Position numbers and translations under genes: made by a program
NCBI GenBank assembly: GCA_946410085.1
Contig: CAMJZA010000005.1
Location: 1-64,000 of the forward strand
Source of the DNA: an uncultured Treponema sp.
GTDB lineage: Bacteria; Spirochaetota; Spirochaetia; Treponematales; Treponemataceae
Reading direction: 5' to 3'
Length of the DNA stretch: 64,000 bases
Shown here: positions 51,735 through 61,707 of the stretch, piece by piece
How the letters are laid out: the number at the start of each line of letters is the position of its first letter
Numbering within the stretch: position 1 is the first letter of the stretch
Notes under the pieces: model-generated
Told to the model about the DNA's origin: nothing
The model's database searches: none
Seen by the model: the letters and a program-made list of their open reading frames with translations, nothing else

Positions 51735-52160
51735 GTGTCCAAACTGAAACGCTTCTGCTATGTTCTCCTGCAATGCACCTGGGGAGCAGGGCAGACCGTG
51801 CTGGGCTTCTTCTTTTTCCTCGCCAACATACGGTGCCCGCATTCGTTGTACCGGGGCTGCATAGACACGCAGTGGAAGAACCCCTATGCCGGGCTGAGTC
51901 TCGGACTCTTCATTTTTACACCCCAGGCCGGCGGTGAGTATACGGCGCAGGTCCGCGTCCACGAGTACGGGCATACCGTCCAGTCCCTGATGCTCGGCCC
52001 CCTGTATTCCGTCGTCGGAATCATCTCCGTCACATGGGCTTCCCTGCCGTATTTTCAGAAACTGCGGGAACAGAAGGGCATTCCGTACACGGCCTGCTTC
52101 GTGGAAAAATGGGCAAGCAGGCTCGGCGAGAAAGTGACCGGCGAAAAAGCTGCGTGGTAA
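51735..52160 (+). CDS. Membrane protein with an HEYGH motif
   Basis: 141 residues, GTG start at 51735 with AAGGAG upstream. The N-terminal hydrophobic segment (VLLQCTWGAGQTVLGFFFFL) and a second one near residues 93-110 suggest two membrane passes. HEYGHTVQSLMLGPLY at about 76-91 has the HExxH-like pattern HEYGH, but the Glu is followed by YGH, as in some zinc-dependent membrane proteases. Whether it is catalytic is unclear because no third ligand is evident. It lies just outside copy C. No other family is recognised. Confidence 0.65.
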   Translation: MSKLKRFCYVLLQCTWGAGQTVLGFFFFLANIRCPHSLYRGCIDTQWKNPYAGLSLGLFIFTPQAGGEYTAQVRVHEYGHTVQSLMLGPLYSVVGIISVTWASLPYFQKLREQKGIPYTACFVEKWASRLGEKVTGEKAAW

Positions 52161-52352
52161 AAACACCCGGACTGCAAAATTTCGTCTATATACTTTCCTC
52201 TATATAGCGCAAACTTTGCAGTAGGATGTGCCAGGGAACGCTTGTTTTACCTGAACAGACTTATCAAGAAGAAGCAGGACGGCCCCGCGAACGTCTTCAT
52301 CAGACTGAAAGGGGTGTGCACGTCAGTCTTTGCGTCCCCGAAGAATTTGAAA

Positions 52353-52829
52353 CTACAGGTCACATTCAATCGTCAGCATCTTGAGCGAGAATCCGTTGCG
52401 CTCGTAAAACCTGAGGCCGTCCTTGTTCTGGGGAAAGACCTGCGTGCGGAAAAAATCCGCGCCCATTTCCCTGCCGTATTGCTTTGCGGCATCCAGCAGA
52501 AGGGTTCCTGTCCCGCGGTTACGGAAGCTTTTTGTCACGAGCAAATCCTGAAGATAGATATTGCTCTGCGGCTTCAGGCAGGAAATCTCTTTTGCACGGA
52601 CAAAAATGACATGGGCAAATCCGATTACAGTTCCGCCGGCCTCATCCTCCGCAACAAACATGACCTGGCTTTCGCTGTGCAGGATGCACTCAAGCTGCCC
52701 GGCCCTTTCTCCTTTGTTGCTCAGGACGAAATGCTCCGGCTGATAGAGCACGGAGTCTTCTTCCAGTTCCGTGTAGAGCTTTTCCAGAATACCGGCATCT
52801 TCTTTTTTTGCCTTTCGTATGACGGTCAT
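52353..52829 (-). CDS. GNAT-family N-acetyltransferase
   Basis: 158 residues. MTVIRKAKKEDAGILEKLY is the usual GNAT start. The acetyl-CoA pyrophosphate loop is KSFRNRGTGTLLLDAAKQYG (about residues 113-132), with Gly replacing the more common Ile in R/Q-x-x-G-x-G/A. RFYERNGFSLK closes the fold. GGGAGG precedes the ATG. The substrate is unknown. The 190 bases between it and the HEYGH gene hold no recognisable gene. Confidence 0.85.
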   Translation of the reverse strand: MTVIRKAKKEDAGILEKLYTELEEDSVLYQPEHFVLSNKGERAGQLECILHSESQVMFVAEDEAGGTVIGFAHVIFVRAKEISCLKPQSNIYLQDLLVTKSFRNRGTGTLLLDAAKQYGREMGADFFRTQVFPQNKDGLRFYERNGFSLKMLTIECDL

Positions 52830-53214
52830 ATTATATTCCTCCCTTCCACATGCTCCTGAGTACGAACAGCGGTTCCGTATCTGCGGTGACAGGAGAAGAA
52901 AACCGCATGGAAAAATGAACGGGTAGGTAGGAGAGAGTCATTTGGTGTAATAGTATACCATCGTTTTCTCCATTCTGCAAATGATTCGTGAATCTGCAAA
53001 TGATCCGTGAACAACCCGGCATCTGCCGGATTTGAGACAAAACACGACACGAATACCGCTTTTCCTGCGGAAAAAGCCGTAAAAAGTCCTTTTTATCCCG
53101 ATTTCCGTACTTCATCGTTCGGGGTACGGGCTGCCGGCCGTACGGGAACCCGCATGAAACCTGCGTCAACAGGAATTTCCTTCAGTTCCGCCAAAGTGAG
53201 CTAAAAAACTACAC

Positions 53215-53454
53215 GCAGCCCGCCTGCCTTTCGTTTATATTGTGCGGCGTACAGGAGGAAAACGAATGACGTACAGCTGAACGGCCCCTTCCCGTAAAAC
53301 CGGAAGCGGAAGGGGCAGCAGAACCGGACGGACATCCGCTGTCAGCGGATACTGTCCGGCAGGCAACACAAAACAGAACGGCAGGCCGGGGCCGCAAAAA
53401 CACATTCTTCATGCAAAGGAACATGAAGAATAAAAAGAAAAGAGGAATAACCTT
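53215..53454 (+). promoter_or_regulatory. Structured leader upstream of the HU-like gene, with a five-codon frame
   Basis: A TTTATATTG box near 53233 is followed by AGGAGG and ATG ACG TAC AGC TGA at 53266-53280. Three hairpins come next: about 53284-53315, 53324-53357 (ATCCGCT/AGCGGAT core) and 53405-53431 (TTCTTCATG/CATGAAGAA). The gene itself has its own GAGGAA site. This could be a regulatory leader or a small RNA. The rest of the 52830-53214 gap shows nothing recognisable. Confidence 0.35.
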
Positions 53455-54267
53455 ATGAAACAGAATCTTATCAACACCGAAGACAATTCACCGAAGTCGG
53501 GCAAACTTTCCATTGCCCTGTATCCGAATGCCCTGCGCAAGAGCAACGGAAAAGAAATCAGTTACTATGCCCGCGTCGTAAACCGCAGGTGCCTGGGCAT
53601 GGACGACATCGTCAATGACCTGCTTTCCGAAGACGGCAGCATTGATGCCGTACAGATGAAAAAAGACTGGAACAGCATCATCAATGCCATTGCAATGCGC
53701 ATCAGCGCGGGGATTTCCGTCGATTTCGGACTGGGAGTACTTTCCCCTGCCGTCACCGGCAGCTTTAGCGGCGAGCAGTCTGAATTCAACAGGAACAAAA
53801 ACTGCATCACGGTAAAATACCGGCCGTCGCAGGACATAAAAAAGACGATGTCCTCCCTTGAGCCGGTGATTACGCGGGGCAACATCTGCCGTCCGGAAAT
53901 CACGCGCGTTTTCGACTGCGGCTCAGGCTGGGACAGCGCAAACCTGAAGGAAGATCAGAGCCTTGACTCCGGTACCATCAGCGCAGGCAACCTGCTCATC
54001 ATCGAGGGAAAGAATCTCCGCCTCGACGGAAGCAGCGGCGAAGTCGGCCTGTACCTGGACAACATTGCGGCACCGGACAAATCAATCCGGCTGGGACCGG
54101 AATCCCTCTGCCGCAACAATCCCGCACTTCTTGAGTTCATCGTTCCCCGTGAGATTGAACAGGATGCAGAATACCGGATCCGTCTGGTAACGCAGCACAT
54201 GCCGGGAGGCAGGCTCAGGGAATCGCCCCTGAGCGGCAGTTTCCCCACCGTGTTCAGCGCAGCCTGA
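53455..54267 (+). CDS. HU-like DNA-binding / DUF4469 protein
   Basis: 270 residues, no signal peptide. The N-terminal half (about 18-130) reads like the HU-related domain (IALYPNALRKSNGKEISYYARVV, DIVNDLLSED, VDFGLGVLSPAVTGSF). The C-terminal half (about 150-265) is the immunoglobulin-like DUF4469 domain (RVFDCGSGWDS, GNLLIIEGKNLRL). Such proteins occur in Bacteroidetes and treponemes and their role is unknown; nucleoid binding is inferred from the HU part. It converges with rnhB. Confidence 0.75.
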   Translation: MKQNLINTEDNSPKSGKLSIALYPNALRKSNGKEISYYARVVNRRCLGMDDIVNDLLSEDGSIDAVQMKKDWNSIINAIAMRISAGISVDFGLGVLSPAVTGSFSGEQSEFNRNKNCITVKYRPSQDIKKTMSSLEPVITRGNICRPEITRVFDCGSGWDSANLKEDQSLDSGTISAGNLLIIEGKNLRLDGSSGEVGLYLDNIAAPDKSIRLGPESLCRNNPALLEFIVPREIEQDAEYRIRLVTQHMPGGRLRESPLSGSFPTVFSAA

Positions 54268-54308
54268 CGGACAGGCAGGTCATACGGGAGCCGTGCAGGT
54301 GCGGTCGG

Positions 54309-54887
54309 TCAGGGATAGGAGAAGGTCAGCCGCTGTATGGGCGAAGGCCCGTACTCGTGGCAGGCTGCAATGTGGGCCTTGGTCGGGTAGCCCTTGTGCT
54401 TCGCGTAACCGTAGGCCGGGTACAGGGCGTCATAGTCACGCATAATCCGGTCCCGGCCTACCTTCGCGATAATGCTCGCCGCCATGACCTGGGGGTATTT
54501 CCCGTCAGCCTTAACCTCTGCCCTGACGGGGCAGGACAGGCCGGGGGTATACAGGCCATCGGCAATTGCTTCAAGTTCCCCTGCCTGCAGGGCAGCCAGG
54601 CGGGGAAAGCGGTTCAGCATATCCTGAAAGGCACGGGCCATCGCCAGAAGGCTTGCCTGCAGGATGTTTATGCGGTCTATTTCATCCGCCTCCACCCGGG
54701 CAAAGCCCCAGCAGGCCCGCTCCTTTATGACCATCTCGGCTGCCTCCCGTTTTTTTTCTGACAGCTTCTTGCTGTCGTTCAAGAGTTCAAGGGGAAAATC
54801 ATCCGGCAGGACGACACAGCCCGCCGTCACGGGTCCCGCCAGCGGTCCCCTCCCCGCTTCATCCAAACCTGCAAGGCAGCCATTCAT
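54309..54887 (-). CDS. rnhB: Ribonuclease HII
   Basis: 192 residues from the ATG at 54887 (GGAG upstream; a longer frame overlaps the preceding gene). It removes ribonucleotides from DNA and RNA-DNA hybrids. The catalytic set is visible: GLDEAGRGPLAGPV with the Asp-Glu pair, LNDSKKLSEKKRE, and the C-terminal AASIIAKVGRDRIM with its Asp. It lies 13 bases after the exoprotein gene, at the end of the long minus-strand block. Confidence 0.95.
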   Translation of the reverse strand: MNGCLAGLDEAGRGPLAGPVTAGCVVLPDDFPLELLNDSKKLSEKKREAAEMVIKERACWGFARVEADEIDRINILQASLLAMARAFQDMLNRFPRLAALQAGELEAIADGLYTPGLSCPVRAEVKADGKYPQVMAASIIAKVGRDRIMRDYDALYPAYGYAKHKGYPTKAHIAACHEYGPSPIQRLTFSYP

Positions 54888-54900
54888 GCCGACAGCTCCT

Positions 54901-57258
54901 TCATTCCGTAAATCCCCGTATCGTATTTGACTCCAGCGCAAGCGTCGTCGCGCCTCCGCTCATCCTGACCGCCGCAAGCTTCCCCGGTGAGCCTGCCGCC
55001 CGGAGCGCCCCGTTCAGGACGTTCCCCCGCAGCAGGCAGCTACCGCCCGAAATCTCGGCAATCCGTCCCGTGTAGCAGGACACGCTCGCAACGGATTTTT
55101 CCAGACGCAGGTCCGAGTCAACCATGCAGAAGGCGAGCGCAGTATACGAAGAGACGGCGCAGGCAGAGTCCGTCAGGGCGACCTGTGACGTATAGGCGGT
55201 AAACAGGGAGGAATAGGATGCGGCATAGGCAGAAAAAGAGGACGAGCGGGCCGCTACGGCGGAACAGCGCAGTTCCATGAGTCTGCCTTCCTGCTCAAAG
55301 CGGGCAGAAAGGTCACAGCCTTCAAAGCTCAGGCTGCCGTCCTGCACGCTGATGAAAACCGTCTGTTTCCTGCCGCCCTCCCCTGCCGCCGCAAAGCCAG
55401 CCCCGGGAACGGCGTCCGCATCTTCTTCTTTTAAAATCGAACAGTTCCTGAAGGCAACATTCGTCCGGTCAATGACAAGGGAGGCGTCCCGCAGGAAGCG
55501 CAGTGTCGCACGGCTTCCGGTGATAGCGCAGGGGCGCGTGATCGTCACGACAGTCCGGACCGGCACGTCGTCCAGCACGTGCAGGGTCAGCTTTTCGTTC
55601 GCATTGATTGCGGCGGCAGCCTGCTCAAACGTACGGAAAGGTGCGGCATAGCTGCCGTTTTGGGTTTCCGCATCCCCGCCTGCCGCCCGCAGGTAGATGT
55701 TCCTGCCTTCGACAAGCACGTGCAGTTCCGTGCGCTCCCCGGCATTCCCCGCGGCATCCACCGCATAGGCAGCAACCCGGTAGCAGGTTGCCTGCCCGCC
55801 GACCGTTGCCAGGCGAAAGCTGTTTCCCGCAAGCTTCGTAAAACCGCCGACCGGACCGGCACAAAACGCAGCCGCAGGCTCCCCGGCATCACCGGCGGTC
55901 CCGCCCGCTCCGTCAATCCCGGCGGCAGCGTCCCCTCCGGCAATCCCGACAGCAGCGGCGGCAAGGTCATCACCGTCGCCGCGGGGAATGCCTTCGCTGA
56001 CGGCATAGAAGACGCTCGAGCCCGCCTCGCTTTCAATGCGGATTTCCCGGTCGTCAGTAAAGGCAAGCCCGCTGCGCTCAGCAGGAATGACGGCAGGCGG
56101 CAGGGGCGGCAGGCGGTCCAGATGAAAGGCTGCGGAAAGTTCCCCCTGATAGACGCCGTCAAGATAGACCCCGCTCGTAAAGGTCCCGCATACGTCCTCC
56201 CCCGTAAACGCATCCATGACGAGCGACTCGTAGCGGCCGGGAGCGGGGCCCAGGATTTTCGGGACACTTCCGTCAGTATCGGAAGCGGCATCGGACCTGC
56301 CCAGGCAGTAGGCGCTCAGGTAGGGAGGCGCCAGAGCGAGCGAGAAGCGGCAGCTGCCGTCGTCCTGAACGCGGCACGCAAGCGAGGGTTTCGGATACAG
56401 GACGAACGCCTGCGCCTTCGCATCATCGGCCTCGCCTTCGGCTTTCCAAAAGAGGACGTGCGTCTCGCTCCGGTCCACCTGCAGGGCGGTCAGCTTTCCC
56501 TTCCATTCCCCGTCATCAATCTTAAATACATACGAGGCATCAAGCGGCAGCACCGTCTCCCAGTCGGAAATGCGGAAGGGCAGCGCGGACGGCAGCGCAT
56601 CGGTTCCCTCCTGTGCAGGTGCAGTCCTGACGAGAAAGCGGAACAGCGTCTCGCCGTCCGTCACGATGAAGGGAATATAGCGGACCACCGTATTCGCCCT
56701 GCCAAAGGAAAGCAGACCCCCCGGGAAAAAACGGCTGTCCCCGTCGGGAAGTGAGCTGCCGGTCATGTAGCGGAATTCCGCGGGAATTAAAAAGGCGCTG
56801 CCCGCCGTATACTTCCTGACCGGATTCGTGCAGATCATGCGGACAAAGTTCTTCTGGTTTTCGTTCCAGCTGTGCCCTGCATCCAGCCGGGACGCTGGCG
56901 TAACGCTGTAGTCAATGCTGTAATCGGACCGCCTGCCTGCCCGGTCGACCGTCGTGATTTTGAGGTGCACGTCCCCTTCCTGATCAATCAGGGAAGGACC
57001 GTCATAGGCAAATCCGAAGAGGAGTGGGTCGGAGCCGGAAATGGAATAATAGACCTCAAAGCCGTCGGGGACATCAATGAGAAGGGGCTGCCGGTTTCCC
57101 CAGGTACCGGCGACCGGGCTGATGATGCTGCATGCAGCAGCCGCGGACTGGCAGACCCCCTTCCCCGTGCAGACGAACACACCGAGGAAGAGCAGGATGA
57201 GAATCCTCAAAACATGCCTTCCCGCACAGCGGAAGGCCCTGCCAGCCGGCTTCCCCAT
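54901..57258 (-). CDS. Large secreted protein with Ig-like and beta-helix regions
   Basis: 785 residues. A signal peptide precedes CQSAAAACSI. The first 100 residues resemble the chitobiase/Fn3-associated domain (DGFEVYYSISGSDPLLF, KITTVDRAGRRSDYSI). A second such module appears near 385-500 (VFYAVSEGIPRGDGDD, YRVAAYAVDAAGNAGE), interrupted by an Ala/Gly-rich stretch. From about 520 (IYLRAAGGDAETQNGSYAAP, FRTFEQAAAAIN) it becomes a right-handed beta-helix like DUF1565 proteins. Probably exported to the periplasm or cell surface; no enzyme active site is evident. Confidence 0.7.
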   Translation of the reverse strand: MGKPAGRAFRCAGRHVLRILILLFLGVFVCTGKGVCQSAAAACSIISPVAGTWGNRQPLLIDVPDGFEVYYSISGSDPLLFGFAYDGPSLIDQEGDVHLKITTVDRAGRRSDYSIDYSVTPASRLDAGHSWNENQKNFVRMICTNPVRKYTAGSAFLIPAEFRYMTGSSLPDGDSRFFPGGLLSFGRANTVVRYIPFIVTDGETLFRFLVRTAPAQEGTDALPSALPFRISDWETVLPLDASYVFKIDDGEWKGKLTALQVDRSETHVLFWKAEGEADDAKAQAFVLYPKPSLACRVQDDGSCRFSLALAPPYLSAYCLGRSDAASDTDGSVPKILGPAPGRYESLVMDAFTGEDVCGTFTSGVYLDGVYQGELSAAFHLDRLPPLPPAVIPAERSGLAFTDDREIRIESEAGSSVFYAVSEGIPRGDGDDLAAAAVGIAGGDAAAGIDGAGGTAGDAGEPAAAFCAGPVGGFTKLAGNSFRLATVGGQATCYRVAAYAVDAAGNAGERTELHVLVEGRNIYLRAAGGDAETQNGSYAAPFRTFEQAAAAINANEKLTLHVLDDVPVRTVVTITRPCAITGSRATLRFLRDASLVIDRTNVAFRNCSILKEEDADAVPGAGFAAAGEGGRKQTVFISVQDGSLSFEGCDLSARFEQEGRLMELRCSAVAARSSSFSAYAASYSSLFTAYTSQVALTDSACAVSSYTALAFCMVDSDLRLEKSVASVSCYTGRIAEISGGSCLLRGNVLNGALRAAGSPGKLAAVRMSGGATTLALESNTIRGFTE

Positions 57259-57272
57259 AGCGGCGGTCCGGA

Positions 57273-57881
57273 TCAGCCCTTGAATATCTCGGAGAGGACT
57301 TCGCGGAGTTCAGGATAGGGCTTATAGTAGTGCTCTTCAAGCTCTTCCTTCGTCAGGCCCACCATCTCATGGCTGCAGTAGTTGATCCAGGTATTGTTGT
57401 CGGGCTGGTCAATGACAAACTTACGGCACCAGTAGTCAGGCTGAATCGGAAGCTGCTCTTCCTTATAGGCGTAAATCTTGTAGTCGTGCACGACAACCTT
57501 GATGTTCTCGCGCGGAACACCCTTTTCGAGCAGGATGCCGACCAGATAGTTCAGGGTCCGGCCGGAATCATAGATATCGTCGACGAGCATGATCTTGTCG
57601 CCCGGCCGCAGGTAGTCGGGCGAATAGGTCCAGCCGTCAATCCTGACCGCATTCTGAATCTTCACGTTGCTGTAGCTCCGTGCCACGACCGCAGCATACA
57701 GGATGGGCTTGTGCTCCTTCATCGCGACCTTGTAGTACTCGCTGATGACATTCGCCATGTATGCCCCGCCGCGGAGGGAGGCATAGATGATGTCGGGAAC
57801 AAAACCGTCCTCCTTGCAAATCCGGTGGGCAATTTTCAGCGCATCATTCCTGACTACTTCATACTGCAAAAACTCTTTCAT
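57273..57881 (-). CDS. Phosphoribosyltransferase-fold protein
   Basis: 202 residues. The PRPP-binding loop IMLVDDIYDSGRTL lies near residues 97-110, preceded by DIIYASLRGGAYMANVI, the usual PRTase core. The base-binding hood is unlike classic HPRT. It may be a xanthine/hypoxanthine-type enzyme, or the Treponema-type paralogue of unknown base specificity. AAGGAG precedes the ATG. It sits 29 bases after clpC on the same strand. Confidence 0.8.
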   Translation of the reverse strand: MKEFLQYEVVRNDALKIAHRICKEDGFVPDIIYASLRGGAYMANVISEYYKVAMKEHKPILYAAVVARSYSNVKIQNAVRIDGWTYSPDYLRPGDKIMLVDDIYDSGRTLNYLVGILLEKGVPRENIKVVVHDYKIYAYKEEQLPIQPDYWCRKFVIDQPDNNTWINYCSHEMVGLTKEELEEHYYKPYPELREVLSEIFKG

Positions 57882-57910
57882 CGCTCGCTCCTTATCGTTT
57901 GTCTGTAAAA

Positions 57911-60502
57911 CTAGTGCTCTATTGACTGTTCAGGCGCCAGCTGCAGGCGCTTGTCCGTTGCAATCGAGATGACCGTCTTCGGCTTCTTGAAGCGGACACT
58001 CAGCTTTTCGCCGTTGCAGTCTATGATGACACAATCGCTTTCGCCCCGCTTTCCGCTGAGCAGCAGGGTCGCAAGCTCGTCCTCAATATCCCGCTGAATG
58101 AGGCGGCGCATGGGACGGGCACCCATGCTCACATCATATCCGTGCTCCACCATGAAATCCCGTGCCTTCGGCTTGAGCACAAGGGAAAGGCCCTGCTCCG
58201 CAAGGCGGTCGCGGAGTTCCTGCAGCTGCAGGTCAAGGATCCGGGCAACCTGTTCCCTATTCAGGGCATTGAACACGATGATGTCGTCAATCCGGTTCAG
58301 GAGTTCCGGCGACATAATCCGCTTGAGCTCTTCCATTGCACTCGCCCGGATGTCTTCAAAGGGCAGGACGCCGTCTTCCGCAGTGGAAAAACCGAGCCTG
58401 CTCTCGCTCGTTATCTGCCGTGCCCCGGCATTGCTCGTCATGATGACGACCGTGTTGCGGAAGCTCACCGTATGGCCCAGGTTGTCGCTCAGCTCTCCTT
58501 CCTCGAACAGCTGCAGGAGGAGGTTAAAGATGTCGGAATGGGCCTTCTCTATCTCGTCGAGCAGGACAACCGAATAGGGATGCTGGCGCACCTTCTCGGT
58601 CAGCGTTCCGCCCTCATCATAGCCGACATAGCCGGGAGGAGCTCCGACAAGGCGGGAGGCCGTATGCTTTTCCATGAAGTCACTCATGTCTACGCGGATC
58701 AGGGCATCTTCGGTGCCAAAGAGGAAGCGCGCCAGCGACTTGGCAAGCTGGGTTTTTCCGACACCGGTCGGTCCAAGGAAGATAAAGGAGCCGAGGGGAC
58801 GCTTTAAGGAAGAAACCCCTGCCCTGCTCCGCCTGATTGCGCCGCTTATCAGGTGCACGGCTTCGTCCTGACCGATGACCTCCTGATGCAGGATCTTTTC
58901 CATATCGAGCAGGCGCTTCGCCTCGCCGTCGTCCAGCTGGTCCGCCGGTATATGGGTCATCTTGCTGATGATGCTGCAGATATCGTCTTTGGTAACAACC
59001 CGGCGGGAAGACAGCACGTTGTTCTTCCATGCGATGTTAAACTCTTCCAGCCTGCGCCGCAAATCAGCAACCTTGTCGCGGACGACAGCCGCATTCTCGT
59101 AATCCTGCCGCTGTACCAGGCTGCGCTTTTCCTCACTCAGGCTTTCGATCGAATTCTCAATCTCGTCAAGCTCCTGCGGCCGCCGGTCTTCCAGAATCTT
59201 CTTTGCCGCGCCCGCTTCGTCCATGATGTCGATTGCCTTGTCGGGCAGGAACTTCTCGTAGACATAGCGGACCGAATACTTGACGATCATCGGAATGACG
59301 TCATCGGCATAGGAAACATGGTGGAAGTCCTCGTACTTTGCCTTGAGTCCTTCCAGAATCCGCACGGTATCTTCTTCGGACGGCTCTTCTACATCGACCT
59401 TCTGAAAGCGGCGGGCAAGGGCGGCATCCTTTTCGATGTACTTGCGGAATTCCTTCGTCGTCGTTGCGCCGACAACCTGTATTTCGCCCCGGCTCAGGGC
59501 AGGCTTCATCATGTTGCTTGCGTCCATCTGGCCTTCGGAACCGCCGGCACCGATGATCGTGTGCAGCTCGTCGATGAAGAGGATGACATCATGGGATTCC
59601 TTGACTTCCTTCATCACCCGCTTGAGGCGTTCCTCAAACTCGCCGCGGTATTTCGTACCGGCAATCATCGCCGCCATGTCGAGCGAAAGGATGCGCTTCT
59701 TCAAGAGCCCCTTGGGAACATTGCCCTTGACAATCCGCTGGGCAAGCCCTTCGGCAATCGCCGTCTTGCCGACTCCCGGTTCACCGACCAGCACGGGGTT
59801 ATTCTTGGTGCGCCGGCTGAGAATCTGCACGACCCGCTGAATTTCCGTATCGCGGCCGATGACGGGATCGGCATCGTCGCTCCGGGCGTCTTCGGTCAGG
59901 TCGCGGCTGAACTGGGCAAGGATCGAATTCTTGTCGGCAGTCTTCCGCTGTTCGCGGCCGTCCGCCATCATCGGCACCGCAGCGGTTCCCAGGTTCTGGA
60001 TGTTGGTCGGGCGGAAGGTGTTGTCAGCAGTCTTTGCAGACGAGGGAATCTTCCGCTCTATCTCGAGGACCTTGTGCCGCAGCTGCTCGATTGAGATGGG
60101 GATGCTGCGGAAGAACTGCTGGCAGATGGAATCCTTTTCCGCCACCATCGCCAGCAGCAGGTGCTCGGTACCGATGTAGTCGCAGCCCAGGAGCTGGGCT
60201 TCCATGCCCGCCGCATTGATGACATCCGTCAGGCGGCGCGAAAACGGCAGGTTGTAAATCTCCGTCATCGGAATCCGGGCCGGCATGCTCTGCTCAATGT
60301 TCAGCTGCAGGGTCAGGACATTGATCCGCAGGGCCTTGATGACCAGATAGCCCAAACCGTCCCCGTTCTTGAGCATGGCAAGCATGACATGTTCCGGTTC
60401 CAGCTGCTCGCTGCCCAGATGATATGCTTCGTCGGCGGCAAGCGCCATGACGAGCCGCTGTGCCTTAGGCGAAAGGCTTTTATTTCCGTTTCCATTTGCC
60501 AT
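57911..60502 (-). CDS. clpC: ATP-dependent protease unfoldase ClpC
   Basis: 863 residues. The double Clp-N domain is at about 1-145. The first AAA ring module has Walker [15 protein letters not shown] near residue 220. A middle segment with a UVR-type motif ([20 protein letters not shown]) near 450 is where adaptors such as McsB bind. The second module has [15 protein letters not shown] near 560. The loop ESRLGFS may be the ClpP-docking hydrophobic tripeptide. It unfolds proteins marked by arginine phosphorylation or other adaptors. It follows mcsA and mcsB as in Firmicutes, but no ctsR is present here. Confidence 0.93.
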   Translation of the reverse strand: MANGNGNKSLSPKAQRLVMALAADEAYHLGSEQLEPEHVMLAMLKNGDGLGYLVIKALRINVLTLQLNIEQSMPARIPMTEIYNLPFSRRLTDVINAAGMEAQLLGCDYIGTEHLLLAMVAEKDSICQQFFRSIPISIEQLRHKVLEIERKIPSSAKTADNTFRPTNIQNLGTAAVPMMADGREQRKTADKNSILAQFSRDLTEDARSDDADPVIGRDTEIQRVVQILSRRTKNNPVLVGEPGVGKTAIAEGLAQRIVKGNVPKGLLKKRILSLDMAAMIAGTKYRGEFEERLKRVMKEVKESHDVILFIDELHTIIGAGGSEGQMDASNMMKPALSRGEIQVVGATTTKEFRKYIEKDAALARRFQKVDVEEPSEEDTVRILEGLKAKYEDFHHVSYADDVIPMIVKYSVRYVYEKFLPDKAIDIMDEAGAAKKILEDRRPQELDEIENSIESLSEEKRSLVQRQDYENAAVVRDKVADLRRRLEEFNIAWKNNVLSSRRVVTKDDICSIISKMTHIPADQLDDGEAKRLLDMEKILHQEVIGQDEAVHLISGAIRRSRAGVSSLKRPLGSFIFLGPTGVGKTQLAKSLARFLFGTEDALIRVDMSDFMEKHTASRLVGAPPGYVGYDEGGTLTEKVRQHPYSVVLLDEIEKAHSDIFNLLLQLFEEGELSDNLGHTVSFRNTVVIMTSNAGARQITSESRLGFSTAEDGVLPFEDIRASAMEELKRIMSPELLNRIDDIIVFNALNREQVARILDLQLQELRDRLAEQGLSLVLKPKARDFMVEHGYDVSMGARPMRRLIQRDIEDELATLLLSGKRGESDCVIIDCNGEKLSVRFKKPKTVISIATDKRLQLAPEQSIEH

Positions 60503-60582
60503 GTATCAATTCTCCTATTACCGGTCCGTTGCAGGACCCTTTTCCGGCTCCGTAACCGGTCCGTCGCCAGCTGCCAGCACGC

Positions 60583-61707
60583 TCATTCTATCGTACTGAA
60601 CGCTTCCTGAAAGATGATGGCCCGCAGCCGTTCTTCTTTCCTCTGCTTATTTCCTTCGACATCAGCTTCGAATGTAAAGCTGCCGTTCTTCAATACATAT
60701 TCCAGATGCCCTTCCTGAATGCGGAACAGAAGGGCAAACAGCTCTGCATCGTCAATGCCGGAAGCCATCTTCATGTCGATTCCCCACTTGATGCCGCTGA
60801 TGATGTCAATGCCCTCCCTGAGCGGGATAAAGAGACTTGAGCGCGCAAGGGCGATTGCCCGGTAGAGGCAGTTGCGGACCTCGCTTTCCATCGTCTTGCC
60901 GCACTCCTCCCTGGCCAGCCGCTCCAGTTCGGTAATCTTCTTTCCTGCGGCGACGATCGACGCAATCTGATCATATTCGGAACCGGTCTGGCTGTCTACC
61001 GTGTAGATGTCGTAGTAGGAACCGAGCGAGGTTCCGCTCCCCCCGTTGCCGCTGACCGCTCCGCCCGAGCCCGCCCCGTACGATGCACGGAAGGCCACAT
61101 TGGAAGAACTGAGTGCCTGAATCGCCCCGCGTATCCGGCCCAGCATGGAAAGCGAGGGCAGGTGAACGCGGATGGAAAGCCGCATGCCGCTCCCTGCGTC
61201 CATCACCGAAGAGGTCAGGAAACCGTAATCGTAGCTCGCCGCAAACTGAATCTGCTTCTGGAGCAGGGAGTCAATCGTGCGCCCCGCCTGCACGGTCCGC
61301 TCAAAATCAAGCCCGCTCGAAAAGGCGGAAAGGTGCAGATGGTCCAGGATGTTGACCGTACAGGCAAGCTTGCCGTCCTTGCGCAGGATGACCGCCTGGT
61401 CTCCCGCCTTGCCGGCTGCGGCTGCCGCCTCGTTCAGGATGCCCCGCTCATCGAGAATCCGCCTGCCCAGATCGTCCAGATCCTTGACGCAGATTGCCTG
61501 AAAATCGTCAGCATTTTCCAGATGGTTAAAGACATCGGTCACGATGAACTGGATCCGTGTTCCGTCATTGCCCCGCAGCCGGGAGGGAAAGGGAAAGTTC
61601 GCAAGGTTCCGGGCCAGGCGGATTCTGCTGGAAAGAATGACGTCGTTTTCCGCCCCCGTCTCTGTGTACCAGGCGCCCTGGCTGTCGGCAGTCAGGCTGG
61701 AACTCAT
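60583..61707 (-). CDS. mcsB: McsB-like protein-arginine kinase with altered catalytic motifs
   Basis: 374 residues, overlapping mcsA by four bases. The N-terminal ILSSRIRLARNLANFPF is the phosphagen-kinase nucleotide site. The family motif NEEDHLRI is replaced by NILDHLHL (near residue 138), removing two acidic residues. The active-site TSCPTN block reads TSSVMD, so the Cys used in known McsB enzymes is Ser. The downstream GSGMRLSIRVHLPSL is recognisable. The fold is thus kept but activity as an arginine kinase is doubtful; it may act only as a ClpC adaptor. Which residues are essential is from memory of the Bacillus enzyme. Confidence 0.8.
   Translation of the reverse strand: MSSSLTADSQGAWYTETGAENDVILSSRIRLARNLANFPFPSRLRGNDGTRIQFIVTDVFNHLENADDFQAICVKDLDDLGRRILDERGILNEAAAAAGKAGDQAVILRKDGKLACTVNILDHLHLSAFSSGLDFERTVQAGRTIDSLLQKQIQFAASYDYGFLTSSVMDAGSGMRLSIRVHLPSLSMLGRIRGAIQALSSSNVAFRASYGAGSGGAVSGNGGSGTSLGSYYDIYTVDSQTGSEYDQIASIVAAGKKITELERLAREECGKTMESEVRNCLYRAIALARSSLFIPLREGIDIISGIKWGIDMKMASGIDDAELFALLFRIQEGHLEYVLKNGSFTFEADVEGNKQRKEERLRAIIFQEAFSTIE

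Noticed and set aside
52161-52352. Coding remnant before the GNAT gene
   Set aside because: A short plus-strand frame (LNRLIKKKQDGPANVF) gave no family and no ribosome site.
55579-56754. 391-codon plus-strand frame opposite the secreted beta-helix protein
   Set aside because: Antisense to a gene with a signal peptide and recognisable modules; the composition is that of a shadow frame.
58853-60094. 413-codon plus-strand frame opposite clpC
   Set aside because: Shadow of clpC codon bias; no ribosome site and no protein family.
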